This document shows, one piece after another, positions 39,730 to 48,769 of a stretch of DNA of 64,000 nucleotides (within the stretch, counting starts at the first letter, position 1; each line of letters starts with the position of its first letter). The notes beneath the pieces were generated by a model. It saw only the letters and a program-made list of their open reading frames with translations. It made no database searches and was not told where the DNA came from. The DNA lies in the NCBI RefSeq assembly GCF_014656475.1, contig NZ_BNCM01000005.1, positions 186,001 to 250,000 of the forward strand, written 5' to 3'. The position numbers and the translations under genes were made by a program. The stretch comes from Sinomonas cellulolyticus (GTDB lineage: Bacteria; Actinomycetota; Actinomycetes; Actinomycetales; Micrococcaceae).

Positions 39730-40578
39730 GTGGACCGCAACACCTTCATCGTGACCCTCTCCTGCCCGGACCGGCCCGGGATCGTGCATGCCGTCTCGGG
39801 CGCCCTGCTCGAGGCCGGATGCAACATCGCCGAGTCGCGCCAGTACGAGAGCCCGGACACGGGCACCTTCTTCATGCGGGTCGAAGTCGAGACCGCCGCC
39901 CCCCGCGCCGAGCTCGAGGCCGCCCTCGCGCCTGTGGCCGAGGCCTTCTCGATGAAGCTCGGGGTCTACGACGGTGATCAGCCCGTGCGGACCCTCATCA
40001 TGTGCTCCAGGGACGGCCGGACGCTCAACGACCTGCTGTTCCAGCAGCGCACCGGGACGCTCCCGATCGAGGTACCGGTCATCGTCTCCAACCACACGGA
40101 CCTCGAGCCGATGGCAGGGTTCTACGGCGTTCCGTTCGTCCACCTGCCGGTTGACGGGTCGACCAAGGGCGAGGCCGAGGCGCGCCTGCTCGAGCTCGTG
40201 GCCGAGCACCGGGTGGAGCTCGTGGTCCTCGCGCGCTACATGCAGGTGCTCTCCGACGACCTGTGCCGCGAGCTCGAGGGCCGGGCCATCAACATCCACC
40301 ACTCGTTCCTGCCCTCGTTCAAGGGCGCCAGGCCCTACCACCAGGCGCACGCGCGCGGCGTGAAGATCATCGGTGCGACCGCGCACTACGTCACAGCAGC
40401 GCTCGACGAGGGACCCATCATCGAGCAGGAGGTCATCCGCGTGGACCACTCGAAGACCGCCGAGCAGCTCGTGCGCCTCGGTCGGGACGTCGAGGGCCGC
40501 ACCCTCTGCCGCGCCGTCCAGTGGCATGCCGAGCACCGCGTCCTGCTCGACGGCCACCGGACGGTCGTCTTCGCCTAG
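39730..40578 (+). CDS. purU: Formyltetrahydrofolate deformylase
   Basis: 282-aa enzyme releasing formate from 10-formyl-tetrahydrofolate, balancing the one-carbon pool and supplying formate to PurT. An N-terminal ACT domain (about residues 5-80, starting FIVTLSCPDRPGIVHAVSG) is followed by the formyltransferase fold with catalytic residues in INIHHSFLPSFKGA (Asn, His) and ALDEGPIIEQ (Asp). The GTG at 39730 has only a weak ribosome site. The nearby glyA-folD pair works on the same cofactor pool. Confidence 0.94.
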   Translation: MDRNTFIVTLSCPDRPGIVHAVSGALLEAGCNIAESRQYESPDTGTFFMRVEVETAAPRAELEAALAPVAEAFSMKLGVYDGDQPVRTLIMCSRDGRTLNDLLFQQRTGTLPIEVPVIVSNHTDLEPMAGFYGVPFVHLPVDGSTKGEAEARLLELVAEHRVELVVLARYMQVLSDDLCRELEGRAINIHHSFLPSFKGARPYHQAHARGVKIIGATAHYVTAALDEGPIIEQEVIRVDHSKTAEQLVRLGRDVEGRTLCRAVQWHAEHRVLLDGHRTVVFA

Positions 40579-40591
40579 TTCATCGCGGAAG

Positions 40592-41113
40592 TCAGTGGCC
40601 GTTGGCCTGCCGGTGGGCGCGGGCGAGGTCCACGTAGTGTGACGCGTTGCGGTAGAGGCCCTGCACCTCCTCGTCGCTGAGCTCCCGGCGCACCTTGGCC
40701 GGCACACCGGCCACGAGCGAGCGGGGCGGCACCTCGGTGCCCTCCAGCACGACGGCGCCCGCGGCCACCAGCGACTCCGACCCGATGACCGCGCCGTTCA
40801 TGATGGTCGCGCTCATTCCCACCAGCACGTTGTCCCCCACGGTGCAGCCGTGCACGACGGCGTTGTGCCCCACCGAGACTCCGGCGCCCACAGTGCAGGG
40901 GAAGCCCGCGTCGGCATGCAGGACGACGTTGTCCTGGAGGTTGCTGCCCGCTCCCACCGTGATCGTCGCGGTGTCCGCGCGCACCGAGACGCCGTAGAAC
41001 GCGCTCGAGCGCTCGGCAAGGTGTGCATCGCCGATGATCGAGGCCGTCGGGGCCACGAACGCGCTGGGATGGATGTCCGGGGTGCTGCCCCCGAAGTCGA
41101 TGACTGGGCTCAT
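40592..41113 (-). CDS. Gamma-carbonic-anhydrase-like hexapeptide-repeat protein
   Basis: 173-aa left-handed beta-helix protein of the gamma-CA/PaaY/YrdA group. Hexapeptide repeats run from about residue 15 to 130, with the zinc-ligand histidines visible in LQDNVVLHADAG and VGHNAVVHGCTVG, and the trailing AGVPAKVRRELSDEE motif typical of the family. Many such proteins lack measurable carbonic anhydrase activity, so the reaction is uncertain. It is convergent with purU (13-bp gap) and divergent from the ROK gene. Confidence 0.86.
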   Translation of the reverse strand: MSPVIDFGGSTPDIHPSAFVAPTASIIGDAHLAERSSAFYGVSVRADTATITVGAGSNLQDNVVLHADAGFPCTVGAGVSVGHNAVVHGCTVGDNVLVGMSATIMNGAVIGSESLVAAGAVVLEGTEVPPRSLVAGVPAKVRRELSDEEVQGLYRNASHYVDLARAHRQANGH

Positions 41114-41158
41114 GCGCCCAGACTAGTGGCCGCACTGGATGAGGGCGAAGGACCCGCG

Positions 41159-41183
41159 TTGCGTTCACTTCTTGACGACAAGA
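41159..41183. promoter_or_regulatory. ROK operator-like block upstream of the regulator gene (copy 1)
   Basis: TTGCGTTCA, three variable bases, then the dyad TCTTG-ACGA-CAAGA (41170-41183). The same block with the same spacing recurs at 42408-42434 before the sugar transporter genes. It lies 25 bp upstream of the regulator start codon, consistent with autorepression. Confidence 0.65.
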
Positions 41184-41207
41184 GGTCCTGAAGGGAAGCT
41201 GTACAGC

Positions 41208-42401
41208 ATGGTCTCCACCTTGCGCTCGACGATGAACGGCACCGGCAATCCGGGCTCCCAATCCGCCCTCCGGAAGCTCAACGAGCAGCGCATCGTGGAG
41301 ACGCTCACGTCGGGGCCCGCCACCCAGGCCGAGCTCGCCCGTCAGACGGGGCTCTCGACCGCTACGGTCTCCAACATCGTCAAAGTCCTCCAGGACGCCA
41401 ACGTGGTGGCCACCGAGCCGACCACGAGCTCCGGCCGGCGCGCCCTGAGGGTGCGCCTCAACAGCAACTCCGCCGTCGCCGTCGGCATCGACTTCGGGCG
41501 GCGCCACCTGCGCGTGGTCCTCGCCAACCTCGCCTACGAGGTGCTCGCCGAGGAGAGCATGAGCCTGCCGCTCGGGCACCGGGCGGACGTGAGCATCAGC
41601 GCCGCGGTCGAGGTCCTCGACAGGCTCCTGCTCGAGGCCGGGGTGCGCCGCGAGGACATCGTCGGCGTGGGGGCCGGCATCCCGGGGCCCATCGACCACC
41701 GGTCCGGCACGGTCGTGCAGGGGGCGATCCTTCCGGAGTGGGTGGGCTTCCACATCCTCGCCCGGCTCGAGGACCGGCTCGCCCTGCCCGTATTCGTGGA
41801 CAACGACGCGAACCTCGGAGCCCTCAGCGAAGTCACGTGGGGTCCCCACAGCGGCGTGGGGAACCTCGTCTTCGTCAAGATCGGCTCGGGCATCGGGGCG
41901 GGGCTCATCCTCAACGGCGCGCCGTTCTACGGACACGTGGGCATCACCGGCGAGATCGGACACGCGACGATCGCGGAGCACGGCCTCGTGTGCCGCTGCG
42001 GCAACCGCGGCTGCCTCGAGACGGTGGCCTCGACGACCATCATGGGCGAACTCCTCGGGCGTGGGGAGCCCGAGCCGCTCGGGCCGGACGAGATCGTGCG
42101 CCGGGCACGGGCAGGCTCGGCAGCGGCCCTGAGGGTGCTCGACGACGCGGGGCTGGCGGTGGGGCGGGCCCTCGCCGCCGTCGCCAACCTCATCAACCCC
42201 GAAGTGATCGTCATCGGGGGCCCGCTCGCAGACCTGGGGGAACAGCTCCTGGATCCGATCAGGAGGGGGCTCCTGCGCCACGCCGTCCCCGTGATCGGAG
42301 AGACCACCGCCCTGACCATGTCAGCCCTCGGCGCCCGGGCGGAGGTCCTCGGGGCCGCCGCGCTCGTCTTCCAGAACGCCGACATCGCCCACCACGCCTG
42401 A
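41208..42401 (+). CDS. ROK-family transcriptional repressor
   Basis: 397-aa XylR/NagC-type regulator. A winged helix-turn-helix at about residues 18-70 (TQAELARQTGLSTATVSNIVK) is fused to a ROK sugar-kinase-like domain. That domain has FVDNDANLGAL, GSGIGAGLIL and the zinc-binding CRCGNRGCLET motif. A sugar ligand bound in the ROK domain should release it from DNA. It is immediately upstream of the mmsA-mmsB-chvE genes, and near-identical operator-like blocks precede both units. Start ATG at 41208; another ATG eight codons in is possible. Confidence 0.92.
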   Translation: MVSTLRSTMNGTGNPGSQSALRKLNEQRIVETLTSGPATQAELARQTGLSTATVSNIVKVLQDANVVATEPTTSSGRRALRVRLNSNSAVAVGIDFGRRHLRVVLANLAYEVLAEESMSLPLGHRADVSISAAVEVLDRLLLEAGVRREDIVGVGAGIPGPIDHRSGTVVQGAILPEWVGFHILARLEDRLALPVFVDNDANLGALSEVTWGPHSGVGNLVFVKIGSGIGAGLILNGAPFYGHVGITGEIGHATIAEHGLVCRCGNRGCLETVASTTIMGELLGRGEPEPLGPDEIVRRARAGSAAALRVLDDAGLAVGRALAAVANLINPEVIVIGGPLADLGEQLLDPIRRGLLRHAVPVIGETTALTMSALGARAEVLGAAALVFQNADIAHHA

Positions 42402-42407
42402 CAATTC

Positions 42408-42434
42408 TTGCGTTCAAGCCTTGACGACAAGGCT
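42408..42434. promoter_or_regulatory. ROK operator-like block upstream of the sugar ABC transporter (copy 2)
   Basis: TTGCGTTCA, three bases, then the perfect dyad AGCCTTG-ACGA-CAAGGCT (42417-42434). It shares TTGCGTTCA and CTTGACGACAAG at identical spacing with the copy before the ROK gene. An AT-rich TTTACTTT stretch follows about 12 bp later and may be part of the promoter. It lies 86 bp upstream of the mmsA start. Confidence 0.68.
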
Positions 42435-42520
42435 GGACTGACTGTTTACTTTCTACCCAGACGGCGCCTCACGGCCGCCGGACAACGAAGTTCGACCCAC
42501 GACCAGGAGGCAAGGGACGC

Positions 42521-44065
42521 ATGGCTGCGAACGCACCGGTGATCCTCGAGATGCGGTCCATCACCAAGGAGTTCCCCGGGGTGAAGGCCCTCTCGGATGT
42601 GAACCTCAAGGTGATGGCCGGCGAGATCCACGCGATCTGCGGCGAGAACGGCGCCGGCAAGTCCACGCTCATGAAGGTGCTCTCCGGGGTGTACCCGCAC
42701 GGGTCCTACGCGGGCGAGATCGTCTACCAGGGCAAGGTCCAGGAGTTCAAGGACATCCGGGCCAGCGAGGCCGCGGGGATCGTGATCATCCACCAGGAAC
42801 TCGCACTCATCCCCGAGCTGTCCATCATGGAGAACATCTTTCTGGGCAACGAGCCGTCCAAGCGCGGCGTCATCGACTGGAAGGAAGCCCGCCGCCGCTC
42901 CCTGGAGCTCCTGGCGCGGGTCGGGCTCAAGGATGATCCGGACACGCCCATCAAGGAGATCGGCGTGGGCAAGCAGCAGCTCGTGGAGATCGCCAAGGCC
43001 CTGAACAAGTCCGTCAAGCTGCTCATCCTCGACGAGCCGACGGCCGCGCTCAACGAGTCCGACTCGCAGCACCTGCTCGACCTCATCGTGGGCCTGAAGG
43101 GCCGCGGGGTCACGAGCATCATGATCTCCCACAAGCTCAACGAGATCGAGCAGATCGCCGACGAGATCACGATCATCCGCGACGGGAAGTCGATCGAGAC
43201 CCTCAACGTGGCGCGCGACGGCGTGGACGAGGACCGCATCATCAAGGGCATGGTGGGCAGGACCCTCGAGTCCCGCTTCCCCGACCACACCCCGACCATC
43301 GGCAACGTGCTCTTCGAGGCCAAGGACTGGACGGTCCAGCACCCGGTCATCACGGACCGCCTCGTCTGCAAGGGCTCGAGCTTCTTCGTCCGCGAAGGCG
43401 AGATCGTCGGCTTCGCCGGGCTCATGGGCGCCGGGCGGACCGAACTGGCACGGAGCATCTTCGGCCACTCGTACGGCAAGTTCATCTCCGGCCACACCTA
43501 CATGCACGGCAAGGAGGTCCGGATGAACACGGTGGCGCAGGCCATCGACGCCGGCCTCGGCTACGTCACGGAGGACCGCAAGTCCCTCGGCCTGAACCTC
43601 CTCGACGACATCAAGACGACCACCGTCTCCGCCGGGCTGAAGAAGATCACCCGGGGACTCGTCGTCGACCGCAACCGCGAGTACGAGGTCGCCGAGCAGT
43701 ACCGGAAGTCGCTGCGCACCAAGACCCCCAACGTGGACGAGGGCGTCGCCAAGCTCTCCGGCGGCAACCAGCAGAAGGTCGTCCTCGCGAAGTGGATGTT
43801 CACCGACCCCGAGCTGCTCATCCTGGACGAGCCCACCCGCGGCATCGACGTGGGCGCCAAGTACGAGATCTACGGCATCATCCAGAGGCTTGCGAGCCAG
43901 GGCAAGGGCGTCATCGTCATCTCGTCCGAGCTGCCCGAGCTGCTCGGCCTCTCCGACCGCATCTACACGATCTTCGAGGGCGCCATCACGGGCGTCCTGA
44001 CCAAGGAAGAGGCCACCCAGGAAAGCCTCATGAAGCTCATGACCCAGTCCCGCAAGGCAGCCTGA
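42521..44065 (+). CDS. mmsA: Multiple-monosaccharide ABC transporter, ATP-binding protein
   Basis: 514-aa duplicated ATPase of the MmsA/GguA/XylG type. Domain 1: Walker [31 protein letters not shown]-loop region, Walker [15 protein letters not shown]. Domain 2: the degenerate P-loop [24 protein letters not shown] signature and [20 protein letters not shown]. Length and motifs match xylose/arabinose/galactose importers. It is followed 18 bp later by the permease and then by the binding protein, a complete importer controlled by the ROK gene upstream. Confidence 0.93.
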   Translation: MAANAPVILEMRSITKEFPGVKALSDVNLKVMAGEIHAICGENGAGKSTLMKVLSGVYPHGSYAGEIVYQGKVQEFKDIRASEAAGIVIIHQELALIPELSIMENIFLGNEPSKRGVIDWKEARRRSLELLARVGLKDDPDTPIKEIGVGKQQLVEIAKALNKSVKLLILDEPTAALNESDSQHLLDLIVGLKGRGVTSIMISHKLNEIEQIADEITIIRDGKSIETLNVARDGVDEDRIIKGMVGRTLESRFPDHTPTIGNVLFEAKDWTVQHPVITDRLVCKGSSFFVREGEIVGFAGLMGAGRTELARSIFGHSYGKFISGHTYMHGKEVRMNTVAQAIDAGLGYVTEDRKSLGLNLLDDIKTTTVSAGLKKITRGLVVDRNREYEVAEQYRKSLRTKTPNVDEGVAKLSGGNQQKVVLAKWMFTDPELLILDEPTRGIDVGAKYEIYGIIQRLASQGKGVIVISSELPELLGLSDRIYTIFEGAITGVLTKEEATQESLMKLMTQSRKAA

Positions 44066-44083
44066 GAAGTAGAAAGACCCACC

Positions 44084-45382
44084 ATGGACGCGCTCAAGAA
44101 GCTCTTCGGCGGCAATACCCGCCAATTCGGCATGATCTTCGCCCTCGTGGCCCTGATCATCCTCTTCCAGATCCTGACCGGCGGCCTCACGCTGACGTCG
44201 GACAACGTCATCAACCTGTTCAACGGCAACTCGTACATCCTCATCCTCGCGATCGGCATGGTCCTCGTGATCATCGCGGGCCACATCGACCTCTCCGTCG
44301 GCTCGATCGCCGCTGCAGTCGGCATCATCGTCGCCATCACGATGCGGGACTGGGGACTGCCCTCGTGGGCCGGTTTCCTCCTCGGCCTCGCGATCGGCGC
44401 CCTGATCGGCGCCTGGCAGGGCTTCTGGGTCGCGTACGTGGGCATCCCGGCGTTCATCGTCACGCTCGCCGGCATGCTCATCTTCCGCGGCGTGAACCAG
44501 TACATCGGCAAGTCCAACACCGTCCCGGTCCCCGCCGACTTCCAGAAGATCGGCAACGGCTACCTGCCCGAGATCGGCCCGGACACCGGCTACAACAACC
44601 TCACGCTGCTGCTCGGCATCATCGGCGCGGCGCTCGTCGTCTTCTTCGAGCTCCGCTCGCGCCGCCAGGCGAAGGCCCTCGGCGCGGAAGTGCCCGAGAC
44701 GTGGGTCATGGTGACCAAGGTCGTGCTCATCTGCGCGGCCATCCTGTACGCGACGTACCTCTTCGCGACCGGCCGCCCGGGTACGTCCTTCCCGGTCCCG
44801 GGCATCATCCTCGGTGTCCTCGTCCTCATCTACGGCTTCATCTCGTCCAAGACCGTGATCGGCCGCCACATCTACGCCGTCGGCGGCAACCGCCACGCGG
44901 CCGAGCTCTCGGGCGTGCAGTCGAAGAAGGTCAACTTCCTCGTGATGATGAACATGGCCATCCTCTCCGCCCTCGCGGGCATGGTCTTCGTGGCCCGCTC
45001 CACCGCCTCCGGCCCGTTCGACGGCACCGGATGGGAGCTCGACGCGATCGCGGCCGTGTTCATCGGCGGCGCCGCGGTGACCGGCGGCGTCGGCACGGTG
45101 ATCGGCTCGATCGTCGGAGGCCTCGTCATGGCCGTGCTCAACAACGGCCTCCAGCTGCTCGGCGTCGGCGCGGACCTCACGGCGATCATCAAGGGCCTCG
45201 TGCTCCTGGCCGCCGTCGCCTTCGATGTCTACAACAAGATGCAGGGCAAGCGGTCCATCATCGGCCTCCTCATCCGCGGCGCCGGCGGCGGCCGCGGCGG
45301 GGGCGAGCGCGCCGGCGGCGGGACTCCGCTCCAGCCCGACGAGACCACCAAGACCACCGAGGTGCTCGCCAAGGAGGCCTGA
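44084..45382 (+). CDS. mmsB: Multiple-monosaccharide ABC transporter, permease
   Basis: 432-aa permease of the BPD_transp_2 (XylH/GguB) family with about ten to twelve hydrophobic segments. Recognisable parts are AIGMVLVIIAGHIDLSVGSIAA in the N-terminal third, the coupling loop YAVGGNRHAAELSGVQ, and GGAAVTGGVGTVIGSIVGGLVM. The C-terminal ~40 residues after the last helix are Gly/Arg-rich and then polar, an extension I would not expect to be structured. It forms the channel for the sugar delivered by ChvE. Confidence 0.92.
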   Translation: MDALKKLFGGNTRQFGMIFALVALIILFQILTGGLTLTSDNVINLFNGNSYILILAIGMVLVIIAGHIDLSVGSIAAAVGIIVAITMRDWGLPSWAGFLLGLAIGALIGAWQGFWVAYVGIPAFIVTLAGMLIFRGVNQYIGKSNTVPVPADFQKIGNGYLPEIGPDTGYNNLTLLLGIIGAALVVFFELRSRRQAKALGAEVPETWVMVTKVVLICAAILYATYLFATGRPGTSFPVPGIILGVLVLIYGFISSKTVIGRHIYAVGGNRHAAELSGVQSKKVNFLVMMNMAILSALAGMVFVARSTASGPFDGTGWELDAIAAVFIGGAAVTGGVGTVIGSIVGGLVMAVLNNGLQLLGVGADLTAIIKGLVLLAAVAFDVYNKMQGKRSIIGLLIRGAGGGRGGGERAGGGTPLQPDETTKTTEVLAKEA

Positions 45383-45493
45383 CGCACGACGCCGGCCCCT
45401 CGCCGTCGTGCGCGCCCCTCACCGTGCACCCCGGCCATCACAGACCCCTACCCCCTTTCGGATCACCCGTACACACCACAGAAAGCAGGCACA

Positions 45494-46609
45494 ATGCGCA
45501 GGTTCGGCATAGCAGGGAAGGCCTCGTCGAGGACCAAGACGGCGGCTGCCGTCGTCGCCATCGCGGCGCTCGCGCTCACGGGCTGCGGCCGCTCGGAGTC
45601 GAGCGCCGGGGCGAGCGGGAGCGCCGGCGGGTTCGCGAAGGACTCGCTGATCGGCGTCGCCCTTCCCCAGAAGACCTCGGAGAACTGGGTCCTGGCTGAG
45701 CAGCTGTTCAACGACGGCCTCAAGAACGCCGGCTTCAAGCCGGACGTGCAGTTCGCGAACAGCGGCGTCTCGGAGCAGCAGAACGAGATCTCGACCATGG
45801 TCACCAAGGGCGCCAAGGTCATCATCGTCGGCGCGATCGACGGCAAGCAGCTCGGCACGCAGCTCAAGCAGGCCAAGGATGCGGGCGCCACGGTCATCGC
45901 CTATGACCGCCTCCTCGAGAACACCAACGACGTGGACTACTACGTGGCCTACGACAACTTCAAGGTCGGCCAGCTCCAGGGCCAGGCGCTCCTGGACGGC
46001 ATGAAGGCGAAGAAGGCGAACGGCCCGTACAACGTCGAGCTGTTCGCCGGCTCCCCCGACGACGCGAACGCGAAGGTGTTCTTCGACGGCGCCATGAGCG
46101 TGCTGAAGCCGAAGATCGATGACGGTACGCTCCACGTCCTCTCGGGCCAGAAGTCGTTCGAGCAGGCTGTGACGCAGGGCTGGAAGGCCGAGAACGCGCA
46201 GAAGCGCATGGACACGATCCTCGCGGCCAACTACACCACCGCTCCGCTCGATGGCGTCCTCTCCCCCAACGACACCCTGGCCCGGGCGATCATCACGTCT
46301 GTGAAGAGCGCCGGGAAGCCGATCCCGGTCGTGACCGGCCAGGACTCCGAGGTGGAGTCGGTCAAGTCGATCATGGCGGGCGAGCAGTACTCGACCATCA
46401 ACAAGGACACCCGCAACCTCGTGAAGCAGGCCATCGACATGGTCAGCAAGCTCCAGGCCGGGCAGCAGCCGGACATCAACGACACCAAGTCCTACAACAA
46501 CGGCGTCAAGACCGTCCCCACGTACCTGCTCCCGCCGGTCATCGTCACGAAGGCCAACGCCAAGGAGGCGTACGCGAACGACCCGACGCTGAGCAAGCTC
46601 ACCCAGTAG
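45494..46609 (+). CDS. chvE: Multiple-monosaccharide ABC transporter, substrate-binding lipoprotein
   Basis: 371-aa extracellular receptor of the ChvE/XylF class (Peripla_BP_4). The signal peptide ends in lipobox LTGC (Cys near residue 32), then a Ser/Gly linker. The mature domain starts IGVALPQKTSENWVLAEQLFNDGL and includes VIAYDRLLENTNDVDYYVAYDN, which is characteristic of monosaccharide-binding proteins. Residues such as Asp/Arg in AYDR and the DNxxVG stretch contact pyranoses in relatives. Exact sugar is not determinable. A strong terminator follows. Confidence 0.92.
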   Translation: MRRFGIAGKASSRTKTAAAVVAIAALALTGCGRSESSAGASGSAGGFAKDSLIGVALPQKTSENWVLAEQLFNDGLKNAGFKPDVQFANSGVSEQQNEISTMVTKGAKVIIVGAIDGKQLGTQLKQAKDAGATVIAYDRLLENTNDVDYYVAYDNFKVGQLQGQALLDGMKAKKANGPYNVELFAGSPDDANAKVFFDGAMSVLKPKIDDGTLHVLSGQKSFEQAVTQGWKAENAQKRMDTILAANYTTAPLDGVLSPNDTLARAIITSVKSAGKPIPVVTGQDSEVESVKSIMAGEQYSTINKDTRNLVKQAIDMVSKLQAGQQPDINDTKSYNNGVKTVPTYLLPPVIVTKANAKEAYANDPTLSKLTQ

Positions 46610-46631
46610 TCTGTCCCGATCAGCGCACGAC

Positions 46632-46662
46632 GGCGGCCGTCCCCTTCGCGGGGGCGGCCGCC
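46632..46662 (+). terminator. Hairpin terminator after the sugar transporter operon
   Basis: A 13-bp GC-rich stem (one G-T pair) encloses a five-base TTCGC loop 22 bp after the chvE stop codon. A near copy of this hairpin, with TTCAC as loop, occurs at 46827-46861 inside the 3' end of the convergent P-type ATPase gene. Confidence 0.75.
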
Positions 46663-46685
46663 TCTGCGTGTGGGAGAGGCAAAGT

Positions 46686-46805
46686 CAGATCCGGATCTTT
46701 ACGGGCGGGGAGGGCCGGGCGGCGAATACCGTCTGGTCCGACACCCGCAACAGCAGTGCCGCGGGGCCGGATGAAGACGTGTTCATGGCGACGGTGACAC
46801 CCTAG
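46686..46805 (+). pseudogene. Possible C-terminal remnant of a lost gene (sialidase/BNR-like ending)
   Basis: In the 192-bp gap after chvE, one plus-strand frame reads 39 residues of normal-looking protein, including NTVWSDTRNSSAAGPDEDVF, and stops at 46803-46805. The VWSDTRN ... DEDVFMATV pattern resembles the last repeat of BNR/sialidase-like proteins. No start codon or ribosome site is present, so at best it is a decayed 3' end. The similarity is from memory and untested. Confidence 0.25.
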
Positions 46806-48697
46806 CCGTCCCCGCCAGCACCCACGGCGGCGGCCGTCCCCTTCACGGGGGCGGCCGCCGCTGCCGTGAGGCGGCCGCCGCCCACGGCCCGCAGCGCATT
46901 GAGGATGGTGGCAAGGTCCACGAGCTCCTGGAGCAGTGCACCGGCGACGGCCGGCAGCACCCCGGTCAGCGCGACGAGCATGAGGCCCACGCTCAGCGCG
47001 ATGCCGAGCCAGATCGACTGCAGGGCCACGCGCACCGTGTGCTGGGAGATTTCGATGGCGGCGGCGGTGCGGGAGATGTCGTCCACGAGGATCACCGCGT
47101 CCGCGGACTCGCTCGCGGCGGTCGAGCCGCGCGCGCCCATCGCGATCCCCACGTCCGCGGCGGCCAGCACGGGGGCGTCGTTGACGCCGTCGCCCACCAT
47201 GAGCACAGGGCGCGGCTCCGCCGCCCGTACGATCTCCACCTTGTCCAGCGGCAGGAGCTCGGCACGCACGTCCGAGACCCCGAGCTGGCGCGCGATCGCG
47301 TGGGCGGTCGAGGCGCCGTCGCCCGTGAGCATGAGCGTGTGGCGCGCGCCGAGCTCGCCCAGCCGAGCGAGCGTCGCGCGGGCCTCCGGGCGCGCCTGGT
47401 CGCGGAGCACGACGACGCCCGCGAACGCCCTGTCCACCGCCACGTAGACGGCGAGCTCACCCGGCTCGAGCGGGGGCTCGGCCACCGCGGCGCCGGTCTC
47501 CTGCGCGACGAAGGCACGCTTGCCCACGAGGATGCGCTGGCCGCCGATCTGCGCGAGCACGCCGTTCGTCGCTGCCTCCTCGGCCCCCGAACCGGGCAGG
47601 AGGTCGACGCCCTGCGCGGCAGCAGCCTCGACCACAGAGGCTGCCAGCGCGTGGGACGAGTACTGCTCCGCGGAGGCCGTGAGTGTGAGGAGCTCCTCGG
47701 CGTCGAACCCGCGCTCAGGACGGACGGCAACGAGCTCGGGGCGCCCGCGGGTGAGGGTGCCCGTCTTGTCGAACGCCGCGGTCCTGACGCGGGCCAGCAG
47801 CTCCAGGACCGCTCCACCCTTCACGATCACCCCGTTCTTCGCGGCACGGCTCATGCCGCCCATGAACGCGACGGGCGCGGCGATCAGCAGCGGGCACGGG
47901 GTCGCCACGACGAGAACCTCGGCGAACCGGTGGGGATCCCCGGAGAGCCACCAGCCCAGACCGGCGAGGGCCAGCGCGAGGAGGGTGAATGGCACGGCGT
48001 ACCGGTCCGCGAGGCGCACCACGGGGGCTCGGCTCTCGGCGGCCTCCCGCACAAGGGCGACGATCTGCGAGAACTGGCTGTCGGCCACCGTGGCACTCGC
48101 CCGGATCACAGCGGCGACCGTGCCGTTGAGCGTGCCGGACAGGACCGGCTCCCCCGCCATCCGGTCCACGGGCAGGCTCTCTCCGGTGAGGGAGGACTCG
48201 TCGAAGGTGGCCGCCTCGGATTCGAGGACGCCGTCGACGGGGACCACCTCTGAAGGCCGGACCACGAGGAGGTCGCCCGGTGCCACGCCCTCGAGGGGGA
48301 TGTCCTCAACCGTGCCATCGGGGAGCTGGCGGTGCGCCGCGCGGGGCGCGCGGTCCAGGAGCGCTGTCAGTTCCCGCCGCGCCCGGCCGGCCGCGTAGTC
48401 CTCGAGGGCCTCGCCGCCGGAGAGCATGAGGACGATGATCACGCCGGCGATGTACTCGCCGACGAGGAGCGTGGCCACAATCGCCGTGACGGCAAGGATG
48501 TCCAGGCCCCAGTGCCCCCGGAGGATCTCGCGGACCATGCCCACGAGCGTCCAGGCAGCCATCGCCCCCGCGAACGCTGTCGCCACCGCCTGGGCGGCCA
48601 CGCCTTGGCCTGAGGCCGCGAGGACGAGCGAGACGGCGAGGACGAGGAGGGCCGCGGCCACAGCCGGGTAGGCGCGCACAAGACGGAGGATCCCCAT
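46802..48697 (-). CDS. Heavy-metal-type P1B ATPase without an N-terminal metal-binding domain
   Basis: 631-aa membrane cation pump. It has the actuator motif TGESLP, the phosphorylation motif DKTGTLTRG, and MVGDGVNDAPVLAAADVGIAMG in the P domain. The membrane metal-site motif reads TPCPL rather than CPC or SPC, and the usual HP dipeptide of the nucleotide domain reads SSHALA. There is no HMA domain before the first helix. The transported metal is therefore uncertain. The C-terminal 20 residues are Ala/Gly-rich and are encoded by a hairpin sequence duplicated from the neighbouring terminator. ATG at 48697 follows AGGATC. Confidence 0.87.
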   Translation of the reverse strand: MGILRLVRAYPAVAAALLVLAVSLVLAASGQGVAAQAVATAFAGAMAAWTLVGMVREILRGHWGLDILAVTAIVATLLVGEYIAGVIIVLMLSGGEALEDYAAGRARRELTALLDRAPRAAHRQLPDGTVEDIPLEGVAPGDLLVVRPSEVVPVDGVLESEAATFDESSLTGESLPVDRMAGEPVLSGTLNGTVAAVIRASATVADSQFSQIVALVREAAESRAPVVRLADRYAVPFTLLALALAGLGWWLSGDPHRFAEVLVVATPCPLLIAAPVAFMGGMSRAAKNGVIVKGGAVLELLARVRTAAFDKTGTLTRGRPELVAVRPERGFDAEELLTLTASAEQYSSHALAASVVEAAAAQGVDLLPGSGAEEAATNGVLAQIGGQRILVGKRAFVAQETGAAVAEPPLEPGELAVYVAVDRAFAGVVVLRDQARPEARATLARLGELGARHTLMLTGDGASTAHAIARQLGVSDVRAELLPLDKVEIVRAAEPRPVLMVGDGVNDAPVLAAADVGIAMGARGSTAASESADAVILVDDISRTAAAIEISQHTVRVALQSIWLGIALSVGLMLVALTGVLPAVAGALLQELVDLATILNALRAVGGGRLTAAAAAPVKGTAAAVGAGGDG

Positions 48698-48769
48698 GCT
48701 CTGATCCTGCCCGCCGGAGGGGTGCGCGTCCAGCGAGGCGAGGCTCCCCTCGCGTGGAAGGATGGCCCC

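Noticed and set aside
46827..46861. Second strong hairpin as a terminator between chvE and the P-type ATPase
   Set aside because: It lies inside the ATPase reading frame upstream of its stop codon, so it is reported as a duplicated, now coding, hairpin; a terminator function on the opposite strand cannot be excluded.
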